Shown: positions 26,216 to 35,329 of the stretch, piece by piece | Layout: each line of letters begins with the position of its first letter | Numbering within the stretch: the first letter of the stretch is position 1 | Assembly: GCA_035528995.1 (NCBI GenBank) | Contig: DATKXO010000466.1 | Span: 8,890 to 72,889 of the forward strand | DNA: 64,000 nt | Origin: DATKXO01 sp035528995 | GTDB taxonomy: Bacteria; Planctomycetota; Phycisphaerae; UBA1845 | Reading direction: 5' to 3' | Translations under genes and position numbers: made by a program | The notes under the pieces: model-generated | Seen by the model: the letters and a program-made list of their open reading frames with translations, nothing else | Database searches by the model: none | Told to the model about the DNA's origin: nothing

Positions 26216-27079
26216 TCAGTGGTGGATCTGCACCTGACTGCCGGCGCGGGCGCCCAACAGCTCGGCGGCGGAAGCCGCGTTGCGGGCGATCTCGACCAGG
26301 CCTTCCGCGTTGGGCAACACGACCAGCGAACCCGGCGGCACATCGGCGTAGGTGCGGGCCCAGGTGGCGGGACGGGATTGCTGCTCGACGAGCACCGAAA
26401 CGGTCGGCGTCTTTTTTGAGAAGGTGTCCGACAGCCAACGGGCCGGGATGTTGGTGATCAGGTTGCCGTAATGGTCCACGTGGACGATCTGCCCGGTGAT
26501 CTTCCCGGCCGTCCGCGCCGGCTCGTGGGCGGGTAGCATGACCGGGTCGCCGATCTCCGGGCCGACGCGCCGCGGCGGGAATCCACTTGCCAACAGGCCG
26601 CCGACCGGGCCGTAGATGTCGCGACCGTGGAAGGTGGCCGACAGCGCTCCCGGCCGCAGCAGCGATTCGTCGGTGATCTCCCAGGCCCGGTCCAGGCCCT
26701 GATCGCGAACCACACCGGTGAACAGGCCGTTGTCCGGACCGACGTAGAGCCGGCCGGCGCGGGTTCGCAGAACGATGGAGCGGCGCTGCGTGCCCACGCC
26801 TGGATCGACGACAGCGACGAAGATCGTGTGTTCGGGGAACTCGCGTGACGCCCGGGCCAGCAGGTAACTCCCCTCGACGATGTCGAAGGGAGTGACCTGG
26901 TGGGTGATGGTGATCAGATGGGCGTCGGGGCAGTTGCGCAGAACGGCTCCGGCCAGGACACCGGCGTAGGCGTCGGTCGTTCCGTAGTCGGTCAGCAGAG
27001 CCACTGAGGGCGGCGTGGACGTGGTGCCGGCGCAGCCGGCCACGAGAATCGTCGTCGAGAGAATCACGAAGCGTCGCAC
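26216..27079 (-). CDS. SAM hydroxide adenosyltransferase (DUF62) family lipoprotein
   Basis: The family hallmark 'VALLTDYGTTDAYAGVLAGAV' is present in overlapping parts, followed by 'ITHQVTPFDIVEGSYLL', 'VAVVDPGVGT', 'LYVGPDNGLF' and 'GRDIYGPVGGLLASG'. Family members studied so far split S-adenosylmethionine with hydroxide into adenosine and methionine, or halogenate it. GTG at 27079 has AGGAG seven bases upstream and starts a lipoprotein signal 'VILSTTILVAGC'. The protein would therefore sit outside the cytoplasmic membrane, where SAM is not expected. It may act on another substrate there. Adjacent genes give no hint. Confidence 0.8.
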   Translation of the reverse strand: MRRFVILSTTILVAGCAGTTSTPPSVALLTDYGTTDAYAGVLAGAVLRNCPDAHLITITHQVTPFDIVEGSYLLARASREFPEHTIFVAVVDPGVGTQRRSIVLRTRAGRLYVGPDNGLFTGVVRDQGLDRAWEITDESLLRPGALSATFHGRDIYGPVGGLLASGFPPRRVGPEIGDPVMLPAHEPARTAGKITGQIVHVDHYGNLITNIPARWLSDTFSKKTPTVSVLVEQQSRPATWARTYADVPPGSLVVLPNAEGLVEIARNAASAAELLGARAGSQVQIHH

Positions 27080-27310
27080 GGGGTTGCTCCTGCCGTTTGG
27101 CGACGTCAGCGCGTTGTTTTTGCCTGCGCATTGCGCCACCGGTTCGCACAAGCCCGGCCCATGACTGGATGCCCAGGGTAACAGGAAACCGGCGGCTGCA
27201 CAGCCGGTGGCATGCGGTGACGCCGCACCGGGTTGTGATGCAGCGGTCCGGACGTGGCCTCGGCACCGTGTCAGGACGATCGGTCGTCGCGCACTGCGAG
27301 CCGCTACGAG

Positions 27311-27340
27311 AAAGCCCCAGCCGAGGTCGGCCGGGGCTTC
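27311..27340 (-). terminator. Terminator downstream of the 27.4-29.7 kb gene
   Basis: Read on the minus strand, GCCCCGGCC pairs with GGCTGGGGC around a CGACCTC-type loop and is followed by TTTCTC. The T tract is short. Confidence 0.5.
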
Positions 27341-27425
27341 TGGGGGAATCAGGCGTTTGTCCCCCGCAGGGCGCGTCGCGTTCGTTGCCCGCTCATGCCG
27401 CAGTCATGCGTGCCGCGGTCGGGCT

Positions 27426-29723
27426 TTACGGGACCGAGGCGGCGCCGGCGCCGCTGGCCAGCTTACTGTCCTCCAGGGCGGCCTCGAACCTGGCCAGGAC
27501 GGCTTCGACGTCTTCGCGCCCCGAGCCATCGCCGCAGAGGTCGAGGCATTTCCTCTCCAACTCGACGGCGGTCTTGACGTTTCCGTTCTCGAACTCGGCC
27601 AGCGCGAGCGTGTCGACGAACGCCCAGTTCTTGTGCCCGGTCAGTTCGTTGGACCGCAACGACATTCTGCGGGCCAGCTCGGCATACTGACCCTGGTATT
27701 GCTCCTCGGTCAGCAGGCCCCAGGCGAAGTTGTTCAGCTCCGTCGGGCTGTCGTTGAGCTGCTGGAAGATCGAATCACCGCATGTCAGGGCCGCCGCATG
27801 GTCCTGCTTCTTGCAGGCCAGCACGTCGAATTTTTTCTGCAGCAGCTTGGTGCTGCCCGGCTGCTCGGCCAACCGGCTGTCGATGACATCGACGGCTTCG
27901 TCCCACTTCCCGTGGCGGACGGCCTTGGACAGCCGGGTGTTCATCTCCCGATGGTGCTGTTCCTTCTCGACCAACCCGCTGATGATGGGGCCGACGTCGG
28001 GCAGCCCGGTGATCATGCCGGACAGGCGGAAGATATCGTTGGAGTGGTCGATGACCACCGACGCGACCGTGTCGGCCATCGGCTCGAGGAACGGCTCCAT
28101 CTCGGCGATGTCGTCCGGCCCCATGAAGCGCTTGGCGATTTCCGCGCAGCGGCGCGGATGGGCGAAAAACGCCAGCGTGGTGTTCTGGTTGACCCGCGGA
28201 ATGCTCTTGGCGAACGCGTCATCATCCAGGACCGACCGACCGGTTCGCATGGCCTGGATTGCCTGGGCGATGGCGGGCCGACTGGGCGAGACCAACACGT
28301 TGTGGTCGGCCACGGCCAGGTAGACGGTGACGCCTTCGGGGAAGAGGTAACTGCGGGCGGAGACGCCTTCGATATCCACGCGGTCGCCTTCGATCGAGGT
28401 CGCCCCGACGGCCAGCGTGCCTACGCCCAGTGCGGTGGACCACAGGGCCTCGGATTTGGCAGGGTCGTTCACGGTGATGATGGCCGCCACGTCGGGGATC
28501 GGCAGGCCCGTAGGCGCTGTGCCGTCGGTCGGCGGCACGGCGAAGACCGCCAGGCCGGTGATGTTGGCGAAGATCTCACGCCCGAAGTCCATGGCCGTCA
28601 CCACGGACGCCTGCGCACCGGCCGCCTGACCGACGTGGTACTCCGTCGATGCTTCGTTCAGCGCGGTCACCAGGAAAGCGGCCGCTCCCTCGGGGATGGA
28701 CTTGACCGTCTCGGGATTGACCCGGGCGGTCCTGAAGAAGTTGTAGACCAGGTTGTGGTGGTCCTCGTCCAACCGCAAGGCCAGATCGAAGAACATGCCC
28801 TCGTCGCTGATGCCGATGTGGCCCACCAGGGACTGGATGCTGTTGAGGTCCAGGACGGCCTGGGCGATGGCCATCTCCTGGCTCTGCGTACCGGCGGCGC
28901 CCAGCATGCTGTTGACCATCGGCATGATCGGCTTGGCGTTGATGCAGAAGAACACCATCGAGTCATCGCGATCTTTGAGGGCGTCGGCCAGCGCCTCGTT
29001 GGTCGCCAACGAGGAGGTTTCCTCCCCGTCCAGACGGCGCAGGACATTGATGATCTGCGGGCGCTGTGTGCTGACCACCACCAGCCGCGAGGTGAGCGTG
29101 ACGGTGACCTGGCCTTCGATCTCGTAGGTGGGATAGCCGCGGATCGGCTTGACCGGCTTGCCGCCGATGGGCAATCCGGTCTCGATCAGTCCGCGAATCA
29201 CGTCAACGTCTCCGGGATGGAAGACCAGCACGCCGGAGGGCATCTGTTTGAAGGGATCGAAGCCGGTGACGGCCACGGCCGCTCCGCGAATGCCGAGTAG
29301 CTCCTTGATCAGAGCCGGGCTGATCGCGACCCGCTGACCGCCCTCGCTTGTGGGCAGCTTCCCATCGGACAGCAGGCCCAGTTGTTCGAGCAGCCTGTTG
29401 AGCTGATCGCCGGGCTGCTTGATCTCGGCGTAGAGCAGCGTGTCGGCGGGCATGAGCCCGGCGAAGTCGGCACAGGCCAGCTCCTCCCGACAGGCCGCCA
29501 GGCGGGCACGGGCTTCCGACCGCAAGCCGGCGTCCGCACGCCCGTCATCGACCACCTCGCCGTATAGCTTGGCCGCTGTGGTCAGGTCGCCCTTGGCGTG
29601 GTCGATGTAGTAGGCCCGGTAGAACTTGGCGTCGGTCACCTCGGCCTGCACGCCCGACGTGACGGTCAGCAGGGCGAGCGCCGTGACCGCCAAAATGTGA
29701 AAGGTCCTTGCTTTCCCGATCAT
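27426..29723 (-). CDS. Large exported DUF3352-like protein with C-terminal TPR region
   Basis: A signal peptide ('ILAVTALALLTVTSGVQA') is followed by a 765-residue exported protein. The middle resembles planctomycete DUF3352-type proteins: it repeatedly shows 'PADTLLYAEIK', 'GVLVFHPGDVDVIRGL', 'TYEIEGQVTVTLTSRLVVVS' and similar 'domain measuring' strands. The last 200 residues look like TPR helices ('LNNFAWGLLTEEQYQGQYAEL', 'VDTLALAEFENGNVKTAVEL' in part). AGGAG lies eight bases before the ATG. No function is known for such proteins. A hairpin terminator follows it. Confidence 0.65.
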   Translation of the reverse strand: MIGKARTFHILAVTALALLTVTSGVQAEVTDAKFYRAYYIDHAKGDLTTAAKLYGEVVDDGRADAGLRSEARARLAACREELACADFAGLMPADTLLYAEIKQPGDQLNRLLEQLGLLSDGKLPTSEGGQRVAISPALIKELLGIRGAAVAVTGFDPFKQMPSGVLVFHPGDVDVIRGLIETGLPIGGKPVKPIRGYPTYEIEGQVTVTLTSRLVVVSTQRPQIINVLRRLDGEETSSLATNEALADALKDRDDSMVFFCINAKPIMPMVNSMLGAAGTQSQEMAIAQAVLDLNSIQSLVGHIGISDEGMFFDLALRLDEDHHNLVYNFFRTARVNPETVKSIPEGAAAFLVTALNEASTEYHVGQAAGAQASVVTAMDFGREIFANITGLAVFAVPPTDGTAPTGLPIPDVAAIITVNDPAKSEALWSTALGVGTLAVGATSIEGDRVDIEGVSARSYLFPEGVTVYLAVADHNVLVSPSRPAIAQAIQAMRTGRSVLDDDAFAKSIPRVNQNTTLAFFAHPRRCAEIAKRFMGPDDIAEMEPFLEPMADTVASVVIDHSNDIFRLSGMITGLPDVGPIISGLVEKEQHHREMNTRLSKAVRHGKWDEAVDVIDSRLAEQPGSTKLLQKKFDVLACKKQDHAAALTCGDSIFQQLNDSPTELNNFAWGLLTEEQYQGQYAELARRMSLRSNELTGHKNWAFVDTLALAEFENGNVKTAVELERKCLDLCGDGSGREDVEAVLARFEAALEDSKLASGAGAASVP

Positions 29724-29985
29724 GACGAGATCTCCTGGAAATGAGGTGTCATGGTGAAGGCCGGATCATCCGCGACCCGGCTTGTGCGGCCGGGTCGTCC
29801 GGTTGGGGGCACACTCCTCCCCCGCAAGGGCTGACGCAGCCCTTGGGTCATCCCCTTCCCATTCGGGGCGGTGCGGCGGATATTCTCGGAGGATTGTGTA
29901 GAGTTGTCGGCCGGCTCCTCGCCACCCAGCCCGACCGGGTTTTGTGTGCGTTTCGAGGGTCGCGGGGCCGGGCTATAGTACCGGC

Positions 29986-30672
29986 GTGCCTCGTGACGGT
30001 GCCAAGCGGGTGGTTCAGGTAGCGGTCTTCGCCGCGCTGTGCGCCAGCGCGGGCGGATGCCGGCTGCTGCCGCCGAACTACCTGCGACTGGTGACGGCGG
30101 AGCGGGCCGGCTGGTATCCACCCTTGCTGGGCTTCACCCGCGGGATCGCGGTCGAGTCGGACGACGGCGCCGGCATGGTCGTCATGGCCGGTCCCAGGGC
30201 GGTGTTGCTGTTCGACCACGCCGGGCCGACCAATCGGGTGCAACTCGCCTTCGTTCAGGATGAGCATCTGGTCCTGTACGAGCGGATCGGTCAGCGGATC
30301 GAACCGCCCGTTGCGGATCGCGACCTCGGCCGGGCGGGGGTCCGATGCCGGAAAGAGGACGGGCATCTGCGTGGCAGCATCGACGTGTTCGTGGCGGTCA
30401 CCGAGCGTGACGGGTTGGAGACCCCGGTTCTGTTTGAACATTACCCGCGCGTGATGCGGCTGGTGGGGTACTTCGCGGTGCCGCTGCGCGGGACTGCGGC
30501 GGAGGCCGCCCTCGATCCATCTGCGGTGCCGACGGCCGATGCCACCGCGCCGATCACCTGGCTCGGTGCAATGGGCGATCGGAAGAAAACGCGGCTTCCA
30601 CGCCTGCCTATCGTGGACGTCAAGTACCTGGTGCCGACCACACTGGTGGGTCGTCTGGTTGAGATGCCCTGA
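29986..30672 (+). CDS. Lipoprotein, unknown function
   Basis: GTG at 29986 begins a lipoprotein signal ('VAVFAALCASAGGC'). The 228-residue product is beta-rich, with 'VVMAGPRAVLLFDHAGPTN' and 'LVLYERIGQRIEPP', and contains no motif recognised as enzymatic. An in-frame start 14 codons upstream exists but adds no signal-like sequence. It is divergent from the DUF3352-like gene and about 210 bases before the carbon-nitrogen hydrolase gene. Confidence 0.6.
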   Translation: MPRDGAKRVVQVAVFAALCASAGGCRLLPPNYLRLVTAERAGWYPPLLGFTRGIAVESDDGAGMVVMAGPRAVLLFDHAGPTNRVQLAFVQDEHLVLYERIGQRIEPPVADRDLGRAGVRCRKEDGHLRGSIDVFVAVTERDGLETPVLFEHYPRVMRLVGYFAVPLRGTAAEAALDPSAVPTADATAPITWLGAMGDRKKTRLPRLPIVDVKYLVPTTLVGRLVEMP

Positions 30673-30883
30673 AGCGTCGCGGGGCACTGCTTCGAGCTAC
30701 GGCTCTGTTCCAGGCGACCCAGAGGCTTGCGCCGTAATGGTGTCAGTACGACGAATCTGATACCATGCCCCGGTTAATGGCCGGTAGGCCGGGATCGTAC
30801 GAGCGCGAGCGCTGCGTGCGGTGGTTTTCGCGCCGCGGCCGTGTTGTCCGGTCAGTCCATGGTCCGTGTTGGAGACGTGCATC

Positions 30884-31753
30884 ATGCCGCGAAATGTACG
30901 AGCAGGTCTGATCCAGGCTACGTTGTGCGAGCCGACCACCTCGCCGGTCGAGAAGATCAAGAAGGCGATGATCGACAAGCACGTGGACCTCATCGCCCGG
31001 GCGGCCGAGCAGGGCGCTCAGGTGTTGTGCCTGCAGGAGCTGTTCTACGGCCCCTACTTCTGCGCCGAGCAGGACCCCAAGTGGTACGGGCTGGTGGAGC
31101 GCATCCCCGACGGGCCGACGACCCGGCTCATGTGCGAACTCGCCAAGAAGCACGGGATGGTCATGGTCGTGCCGGTCTACGAGGAGGACATCACCGGGGT
31201 CTACTACAACACCGCCTCGGTCATCGACGCCGACGGCAGTTTCCTGGGCAAGTTCCGCAAGATGCACATCCCGCACTGCGCCCCGGGCTTCTGGGAGAAG
31301 TTCTACTTCCGTCCCGGCAACCTGGGCTACCCCGTCTTCGACACCCGTGTCGGCAAGGTGGCCGTCTACATCTGCTACGACCGGCACTTCCCCGAAGGTG
31401 CCCGGGCCCTGGGCCTGAACGGCGCCGAGATCGTCTTCAATCCGTCGGCCACGGTGGCCGGCCTGAGCGAGTACCTCTGGAAGCTCGAGCAGCCGGCCCA
31501 TGCGGTGGCGAATCAGTATTTCCTCGGGGCGATCAACCGCCCCGGCTGGGAGGACCCCTGGCGCATCGGCGAGTTCTACGGCCTGAGCTACCTGTGTGAC
31601 CCCCGCGGCCAGATCATTGCCGAAGCTGCCCGCGCCGAAGACGCCATCGTCGTGGCCGACCTCGACCTGGATCAGATTCGCGAGGTCCGCAACGTCTGGC
31701 AGTTCTTCCGCGACCGCCGGCCGGATTCCTACGAGGCCCTGGTAGCCCCGTAG
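30884..31753 (+). CDS. Carbon-nitrogen hydrolase (beta-ureidopropionase/N-carbamoylputrescine amidase-like)
   Basis: The nitrilase-superfamily triad is visible: Glu52 ('LQELFYGPYF'), Lys126 ('LGKFRKMHIPH') and Cys164 ('VYICYDRHFPEG'). The Cys box with 'RHFPEGARALGLNGAEIVF' is most like beta-ureidopropionases and N-carbamoyl amidohydrolases, which release ammonia and carbon dioxide from carbamoyl groups. The start at 30884 has GGAGA eight bases upstream; 21 additional in-frame codons precede it. An NCS2 nucleobase permease lies on the same strand less than 1 kb on, which favours a role in pyrimidine breakdown, though polyamine metabolism remains possible. Confidence 0.85.
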   Translation: MPRNVRAGLIQATLCEPTTSPVEKIKKAMIDKHVDLIARAAEQGAQVLCLQELFYGPYFCAEQDPKWYGLVERIPDGPTTRLMCELAKKHGMVMVVPVYEEDITGVYYNTASVIDADGSFLGKFRKMHIPHCAPGFWEKFYFRPGNLGYPVFDTRVGKVAVYICYDRHFPEGARALGLNGAEIVFNPSATVAGLSEYLWKLEQPAHAVANQYFLGAINRPGWEDPWRIGEFYGLSYLCDPRGQIIAEAARAEDAIVVADLDLDQIREVRNVWQFFRDRRPDSYEALVAP

Positions 31754-31784
31754 GTTAGAATGCACCGGACCAGGAGGTGACGCC

Positions 31785-32093
31785 ATGGCGATCGTCAAGG
31801 TCGATCCAGAGGACTGGAAAACCTCGAACACGGTTCAGCTCGATAGCGATGCGCCGAGCAACCGCGAAGCCCTTCTCGAGATTGACGAATGGGCAGCTGA
31901 ACACGGGTTTGCGCGGGTCAACGAGCATTGGCTCAGGCGGATCATAACGCAGGACCGGTGTTGGCTCTTCCGCGGGGTGTGCTATCGGCTGACGCCGGAG
32001 GAACAGACCAGCGCCCAGGCCGCCGGGCGTGCCGCCGCTGACGCGCGGGGCAAGATGCCCACAGCTTCGCGCCGAGTCGACGACGACCGCTGA
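31785..32093 (+). CDS. Small protein, possible antitoxin of the PIN pair
   Basis: 102 residues, charged, with 'EIDEWAAEHGFARVNEHWL' and no recognised DNA-binding fold. It starts 31 bases after the hydrolase stop (AGGAGG nine bases upstream) and ends 23 bases before a PIN-domain gene. Antitoxins usually precede PIN toxins in this way. The name rests on position only. Confidence 0.55.
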   Translation: MAIVKVDPEDWKTSNTVQLDSDAPSNREALLEIDEWAAEHGFARVNEHWLRRIITQDRCWLFRGVCYRLTPEEQTSAQAAGRAAADARGKMPTASRRVDDDR

Positions 32094-32116
32094 GGTTAGG
32101 TGGAGGTCCGGTCCAC

Positions 32117-32602
32117 ATGCCCAAACGGCGCCGTATTGTCCCTGACAACTCTGTCATGATCCCGGCGTTCTTCCCGGAAGAGATCATCTACAGAGACAAC
32201 CGGTTCGACGCGAGTAAAAGGGCCGAACGGATCGCCGACGCGATTCGCGGAACATCAGTGGACGCTTACGCGCCCGATCAACTCGTCTACGAATTCACCA
32301 AGGTTGCCAGGAGGAAGACGACCGAGGGAGCCCGCGTTGAAGACGCAACCGGTCAGTTGCACTGGTTTCGGGCTTTGCCGATCAGGCTCGTGTCCGTGCC
32401 CGAAATCGAGGACAAGGCGTGGACACTCATGACCGAACACGCCATCCCGCCGCCGGACAGTTGGTATCTGGCCTGCGCGATGATCCAGAAGGCGGAGTTG
32501 TGGATCCTGTCACGCGAAGAACGAGACCATTTCGGTGACCATGCCCTGGCTGTTCACCAGCAGGTGTTCTTCCTGACCGAGCATCAGTTCGACAAGCCGT
32601 AG
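32117..32602 (+). CDS. PIN-domain protein, probable VapC-like ribonuclease toxin
   Basis: 'IVPDNSVMIPAFFPEE' gives the first conserved Asp of a PIN fold; 'QLVYEFTKVAR' has the Glu-type site; 'PPDSWYLACAMIQKAELWIL' matches the Asp-x-x-hydrophobic-Ala-x-A block of VapC toxins. 161 residues is within the family range. Such proteins cut RNA in the cytoplasm and are held in check by a neighbouring antitoxin. The stop is one base before the permease ATG, so it is co-transcribed with a housekeeping-type gene. Confidence 0.7.
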   Translation: MPKRRRIVPDNSVMIPAFFPEEIIYRDNRFDASKRAERIADAIRGTSVDAYAPDQLVYEFTKVARRKTTEGARVEDATGQLHWFRALPIRLVSVPEIEDKAWTLMTEHAIPPPDSWYLACAMIQKAELWILSREERDHFGDHALAVHQQVFFLTEHQFDKP

Positions 32603-32603
32603 A

Positions 32604-34073
32604 ATGCCCGCTCACTCGATCATCTACGCTCTCGACGACCGCCCTCCGTTGGGGCGGGCGCTGGTGCTGGCCCTGCAGCACATGCTGACCATGTTCGGGG
32701 CGACGGTGGCCGTGCCGTTGCTGCTGGGCCCCAGCATGGGCATGTCGCAAGTGCAGATCGGCGTGCTCATCTCGTCGGTGATGCTGTGCAGCGGGCTGGC
32801 GACGTTCATTCAGACCACGTTCGGTTCGCGCCTGCCCATCGTTCAGGGCGTTTCGTTCAGCTTCCTGGCGGCGTTCTTCGCGATCATCGCCGCCGGCCAG
32901 GAGCAGGGCTGGGACGGCGCCACCATGATGCAGTACATCGCCGGGAGCATCATCGTCGGGGCCCTGATCGAGATCGTCGTGGGGTTCAGCGGTCTGGTGG
33001 GCCGGCTTCGCCGGGCGCTGAGCCCGGTGGTGGTGGGGCCGGTGATCATGCTGATCGGCCTGGCCCTGTTCAAGCACGGCGCCCCGAAGGCCGGGACCTG
33101 CTGGTCGATCGGCGGGTTGACCATCCTGCTGGTGATCGTCTTCTCGTTGCTGTTGGCGCGGCGGTGGCGCTTCTTTCGGATCTTTCCGATCCTGTCGGCC
33201 GTTCTGATCGTCTGCACGCTGTGTGGGGTTCTGTCGGTGACGGGGGTTCTTTCGCCCGAGCATCCTGCGCACATGAATCTGGGGGCGGTGAAGGCGGGAC
33301 CGTGGGTGCGGGCCAACCCGGCCGATGTCGTCCTGCCCTGGGGGGCGCCCAAGTTCGCCCTGGGTTTCATCATCGCGGCGCTGGCTGGATACCTGGCATC
33401 CGTGGTCGAGTCGTTCGGTGACTATCACGCCTGCTCGTACATGGCCGGTGCCGGTGACCCCACACCACGGCAGATTTCCCGCGGCATCGGCTGTGAGGGT
33501 ATCGGCTGCCTGTTGACCGGGCTGCTGGGGGGCTTCAGCTCGACGTCGTACTCGGAGAACATCGGCTTGGTCGGGCTGACGCGGGTGGCCTCGCGCTACG
33601 TGGTCCAGCTAGCGGCCGGCATGCTGATTCTGCTGGGCATTTTCGGCAAGTTCGGGGCGTTCGCGGCGACTATCCCGGGGCCGGTGGTGGGCGGCCTGTA
33701 CTGTGCCCTGTTCGGGCTGATCGCGGCAGTCGGCATTCAGCAGCTTGCCAAAGCCGACCTGTCCAGCGACCGCAACTTGTTCATCGCGGGCTTCAGCCTT
33801 TTCATGGGCCTCAGCGTGCCGGCCTACTTCGACGGTTCGGTGGCGGCCATGTATCCGCCCGGCGCGGAGCCGCTGCTCGACTCGCTGCCCGGGGTGTTGG
33901 CCGACGCGATCAAGGCGATCGGCGAGACCGGCATGGCCGTCGCGGCGGTCATCGGCGTGGTGCTCGACAACGTGATCCCCGGCACGCCGGCCGAACGCGG
34001 TCTCAAGGTCCCCAGCCTGCTGGTGCCGGAAGCGGCCGATGCCGGCGAAGGCGGGCCGGAACGTCAGGTTTGA
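32604..34073 (+). CDS. NCS2-family nucleobase (xanthine/uracil-type) permease
   Basis: Fourteen or so membrane segments in 489 residues. Family landmarks: 'LGRALVLALQHMLTMFGATV' at the N-terminus, 'LPIVQGVSFSFLAAFFAI', 'VGPVIMLIGLALF', 'STSYSENIGLVGLTRVASRY' and 'IPGPVVGGLYCALFG'. NCS2 proteins import uracil, xanthine or related bases with protons or sodium. The ATG follows the PIN gene stop by one base. Together with the upstream carbamoyl hydrolase it could feed pyrimidine use. Confidence 0.88.
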   Translation: MPAHSIIYALDDRPPLGRALVLALQHMLTMFGATVAVPLLLGPSMGMSQVQIGVLISSVMLCSGLATFIQTTFGSRLPIVQGVSFSFLAAFFAIIAAGQEQGWDGATMMQYIAGSIIVGALIEIVVGFSGLVGRLRRALSPVVVGPVIMLIGLALFKHGAPKAGTCWSIGGLTILLVIVFSLLLARRWRFFRIFPILSAVLIVCTLCGVLSVTGVLSPEHPAHMNLGAVKAGPWVRANPADVVLPWGAPKFALGFIIAALAGYLASVVESFGDYHACSYMAGAGDPTPRQISRGIGCEGIGCLLTGLLGGFSSTSYSENIGLVGLTRVASRYVVQLAAGMLILLGIFGKFGAFAATIPGPVVGGLYCALFGLIAAVGIQQLAKADLSSDRNLFIAGFSLFMGLSVPAYFDGSVAAMYPPGAEPLLDSLPGVLADAIKAIGETGMAVAAVIGVVLDNVIPGTPAERGLKVPSLLVPEAADAGEGGPERQV

Positions 34074-34150
34074 CCTCCCCGGACACCCGGACGTGTCTGG
34101 CGCACAGCCGTTCTCCCGGGCAACTCGGGGACGGGACGGGATTCAACGAG

Positions 34151-34187
34151 AAAGGCCCTGCCGCCTCGCTGGACGGCAGAGCCCTTG
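34151..34187 (-). terminator. Terminator between the permease and rpsI
   Basis: CGGCAG/CTGCCG stem with outer GGGC/GCCC pairs. On the minus strand it is followed by TTTCTCGTT, so it most likely ends the rplM-rpsI transcript. It could also work for the convergent permease. Confidence 0.5.
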
Positions 34188-34212
34188 AATCGGTCGATCG
34201 GCTTGCAACCGC

Positions 34213-34773
34213 TTAACGCTTGGAGAACTGGAACCGTCGCCGCGCGCCGCGCTGGCCGTACTTCTTGCGTTCCACCTTGCGGGCGTCGCGGGTCAGGAAG
34301 CGTCCCTCGCGGAGCATGGGCTCGTAATCCGGGTTGCAGGTTTTCAGGGCCCGGGCGATGCCCAGGACGACCGCGCCGGCCTGGCCGGTGGTCCCACCGC
34401 CGTGAAGGTTGACGAAGATGTCCACCTTGCGATGGGCTCCAGTGGCCTCGAGCGGCTTGGCGACTGCCTGACGATCCTTGTCCAGGCGGAAATACTCGTC
34501 CACCTCGCGCCCGTTGATCTTGAAAGCCCCGTCTCCGGGGCGAATCCGCACGCGGGCGACGGCCCGCTTGCGACGGCCGGTGCCCCAGAAGTAGCTCTTG
34601 CCCGGCGGGCCGGCCGGCTCACGCGGGAGGATGTCCGGTCCGGACTTTGGTTCGATCGGAGTCGCAGTCGCCCTGGGGACCTCGGGTGTGCCCTTGGGGG
34701 GCAAGGACGCCTTCGGGGTGACGGCGGGAGACTCGGATGGCTCGGGGGCCGGTGGAGTCGGTACATCAGACAC
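34213..34773 (-). CDS. rpsI: 30S ribosomal protein S9 with N-terminal extension
   Basis: The C-terminal 130 residues are ordinary S9: 'FWGTGRRKRAVARVRI', 'INGREVDEYF', 'VNLHGGGTTGQAGAVVLGIA' and the conserved end 'RRRFQFSKR', whose tail reaches the ribosomal P site. About 55 extra residues, rich in Pro, Ser and Lys, precede it. The GTG start has GGAG ten bases upstream; an even longer in-frame reading to 34992 includes the end of rplM and is not likely used. The gene follows rplM by 38 bases as in most bacteria. Confidence 0.92.
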   Translation of the reverse strand: MSDVPTPPAPEPSESPAVTPKASLPPKGTPEVPRATATPIEPKSGPDILPREPAGPPGKSYFWGTGRRKRAVARVRIRPGDGAFKINGREVDEYFRLDKDRQAVAKPLEATGAHRKVDIFVNLHGGGTTGQAGAVVLGIARALKTCNPDYEPMLREGRFLTRDARKVERKKYGQRGARRRFQFSKR

Positions 34774-34811
34774 TTGGCCACATCTCCACTGAAAAGACAC
34801 TACACAAGGGA

Positions 34812-35255
34812 CTAGAACGCCCAGGCCGCCGGCTGCTGGGCCGCATGCGGGTGCTGATCGCCCGCGTAAACCTTCAGTTTCTTCAGCATCTTGCGGCCCA
34901 AGGAGGACTTGGGCAGCATGCGGCGGACCGCCTCGCTGATCACCCGTTCGGGGTGTTTCTCGAGCATTTGCCGGGCGGTCACGCTCTTCCACCCGCCGGG
35001 GTGGTAGCTGTAGCGATCATAGGTCATCTCGTCCACCTTGCGGCCGGTGAGCTTGACCTTCGCGGCATTGGTGACCACGACGAAGTCGCCGACGTCCACG
35101 TGACGCGTATAGGTGGGCTTGTGCTTGCCCATCAGGACGGTGGCGATCTTGGTGGCCAGTCGGCCGAGCACCAGATCCGTGGCATCGACGTGGTGCCAAG
35201 CCTGGTGGACCTCGCCGGTTTTGGCCGAATAGCTTCGTATCTTCCCTACTGGCAT
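34812..35255 (-). CDS. rplM: 50S ribosomal protein L13
   Basis: 147 residues: 'WHHVDATDLVLGRLATKIA', 'LMGKHKPTYTRHVDVGDFVV', 'VTNAAKVKLTGRK' and 'AVRRMLPKSSLGRKMLKKLK' are all L13 landmarks. L13 is an early 50S assembly protein. The start at 35255 was chosen by the usual L13 length; about 265 in-frame codons upstream do not look like protein. It is the first gene of the rplM-rpsI operon. Confidence 0.93.
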   Translation of the reverse strand: MPVGKIRSYSAKTGEVHQAWHHVDATDLVLGRLATKIATVLMGKHKPTYTRHVDVGDFVVVTNAAKVKLTGRKVDEMTYDRYSYHPGGWKSVTARQMLEKHPERVISEAVRRMLPKSSLGRKMLKKLKVYAGDQHPHAAQQPAAWAF

Positions 35256-35301
35256 AGACTTAGCACCTAACTGGCGTACGGCAAACTCGATTGAACCCGT
35301 C

Positions 35302-35329
35302 AATCTAGCATATTCATCCGCCACGTCAA
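35302..35329 (-). promoter_or_regulatory. Probable promoter of rplM-rpsI
   Basis: On the minus strand TTGACG and TAGATT are separated by 16 bases and lie about 50 bases before the rplM start. Confidence 0.45.
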
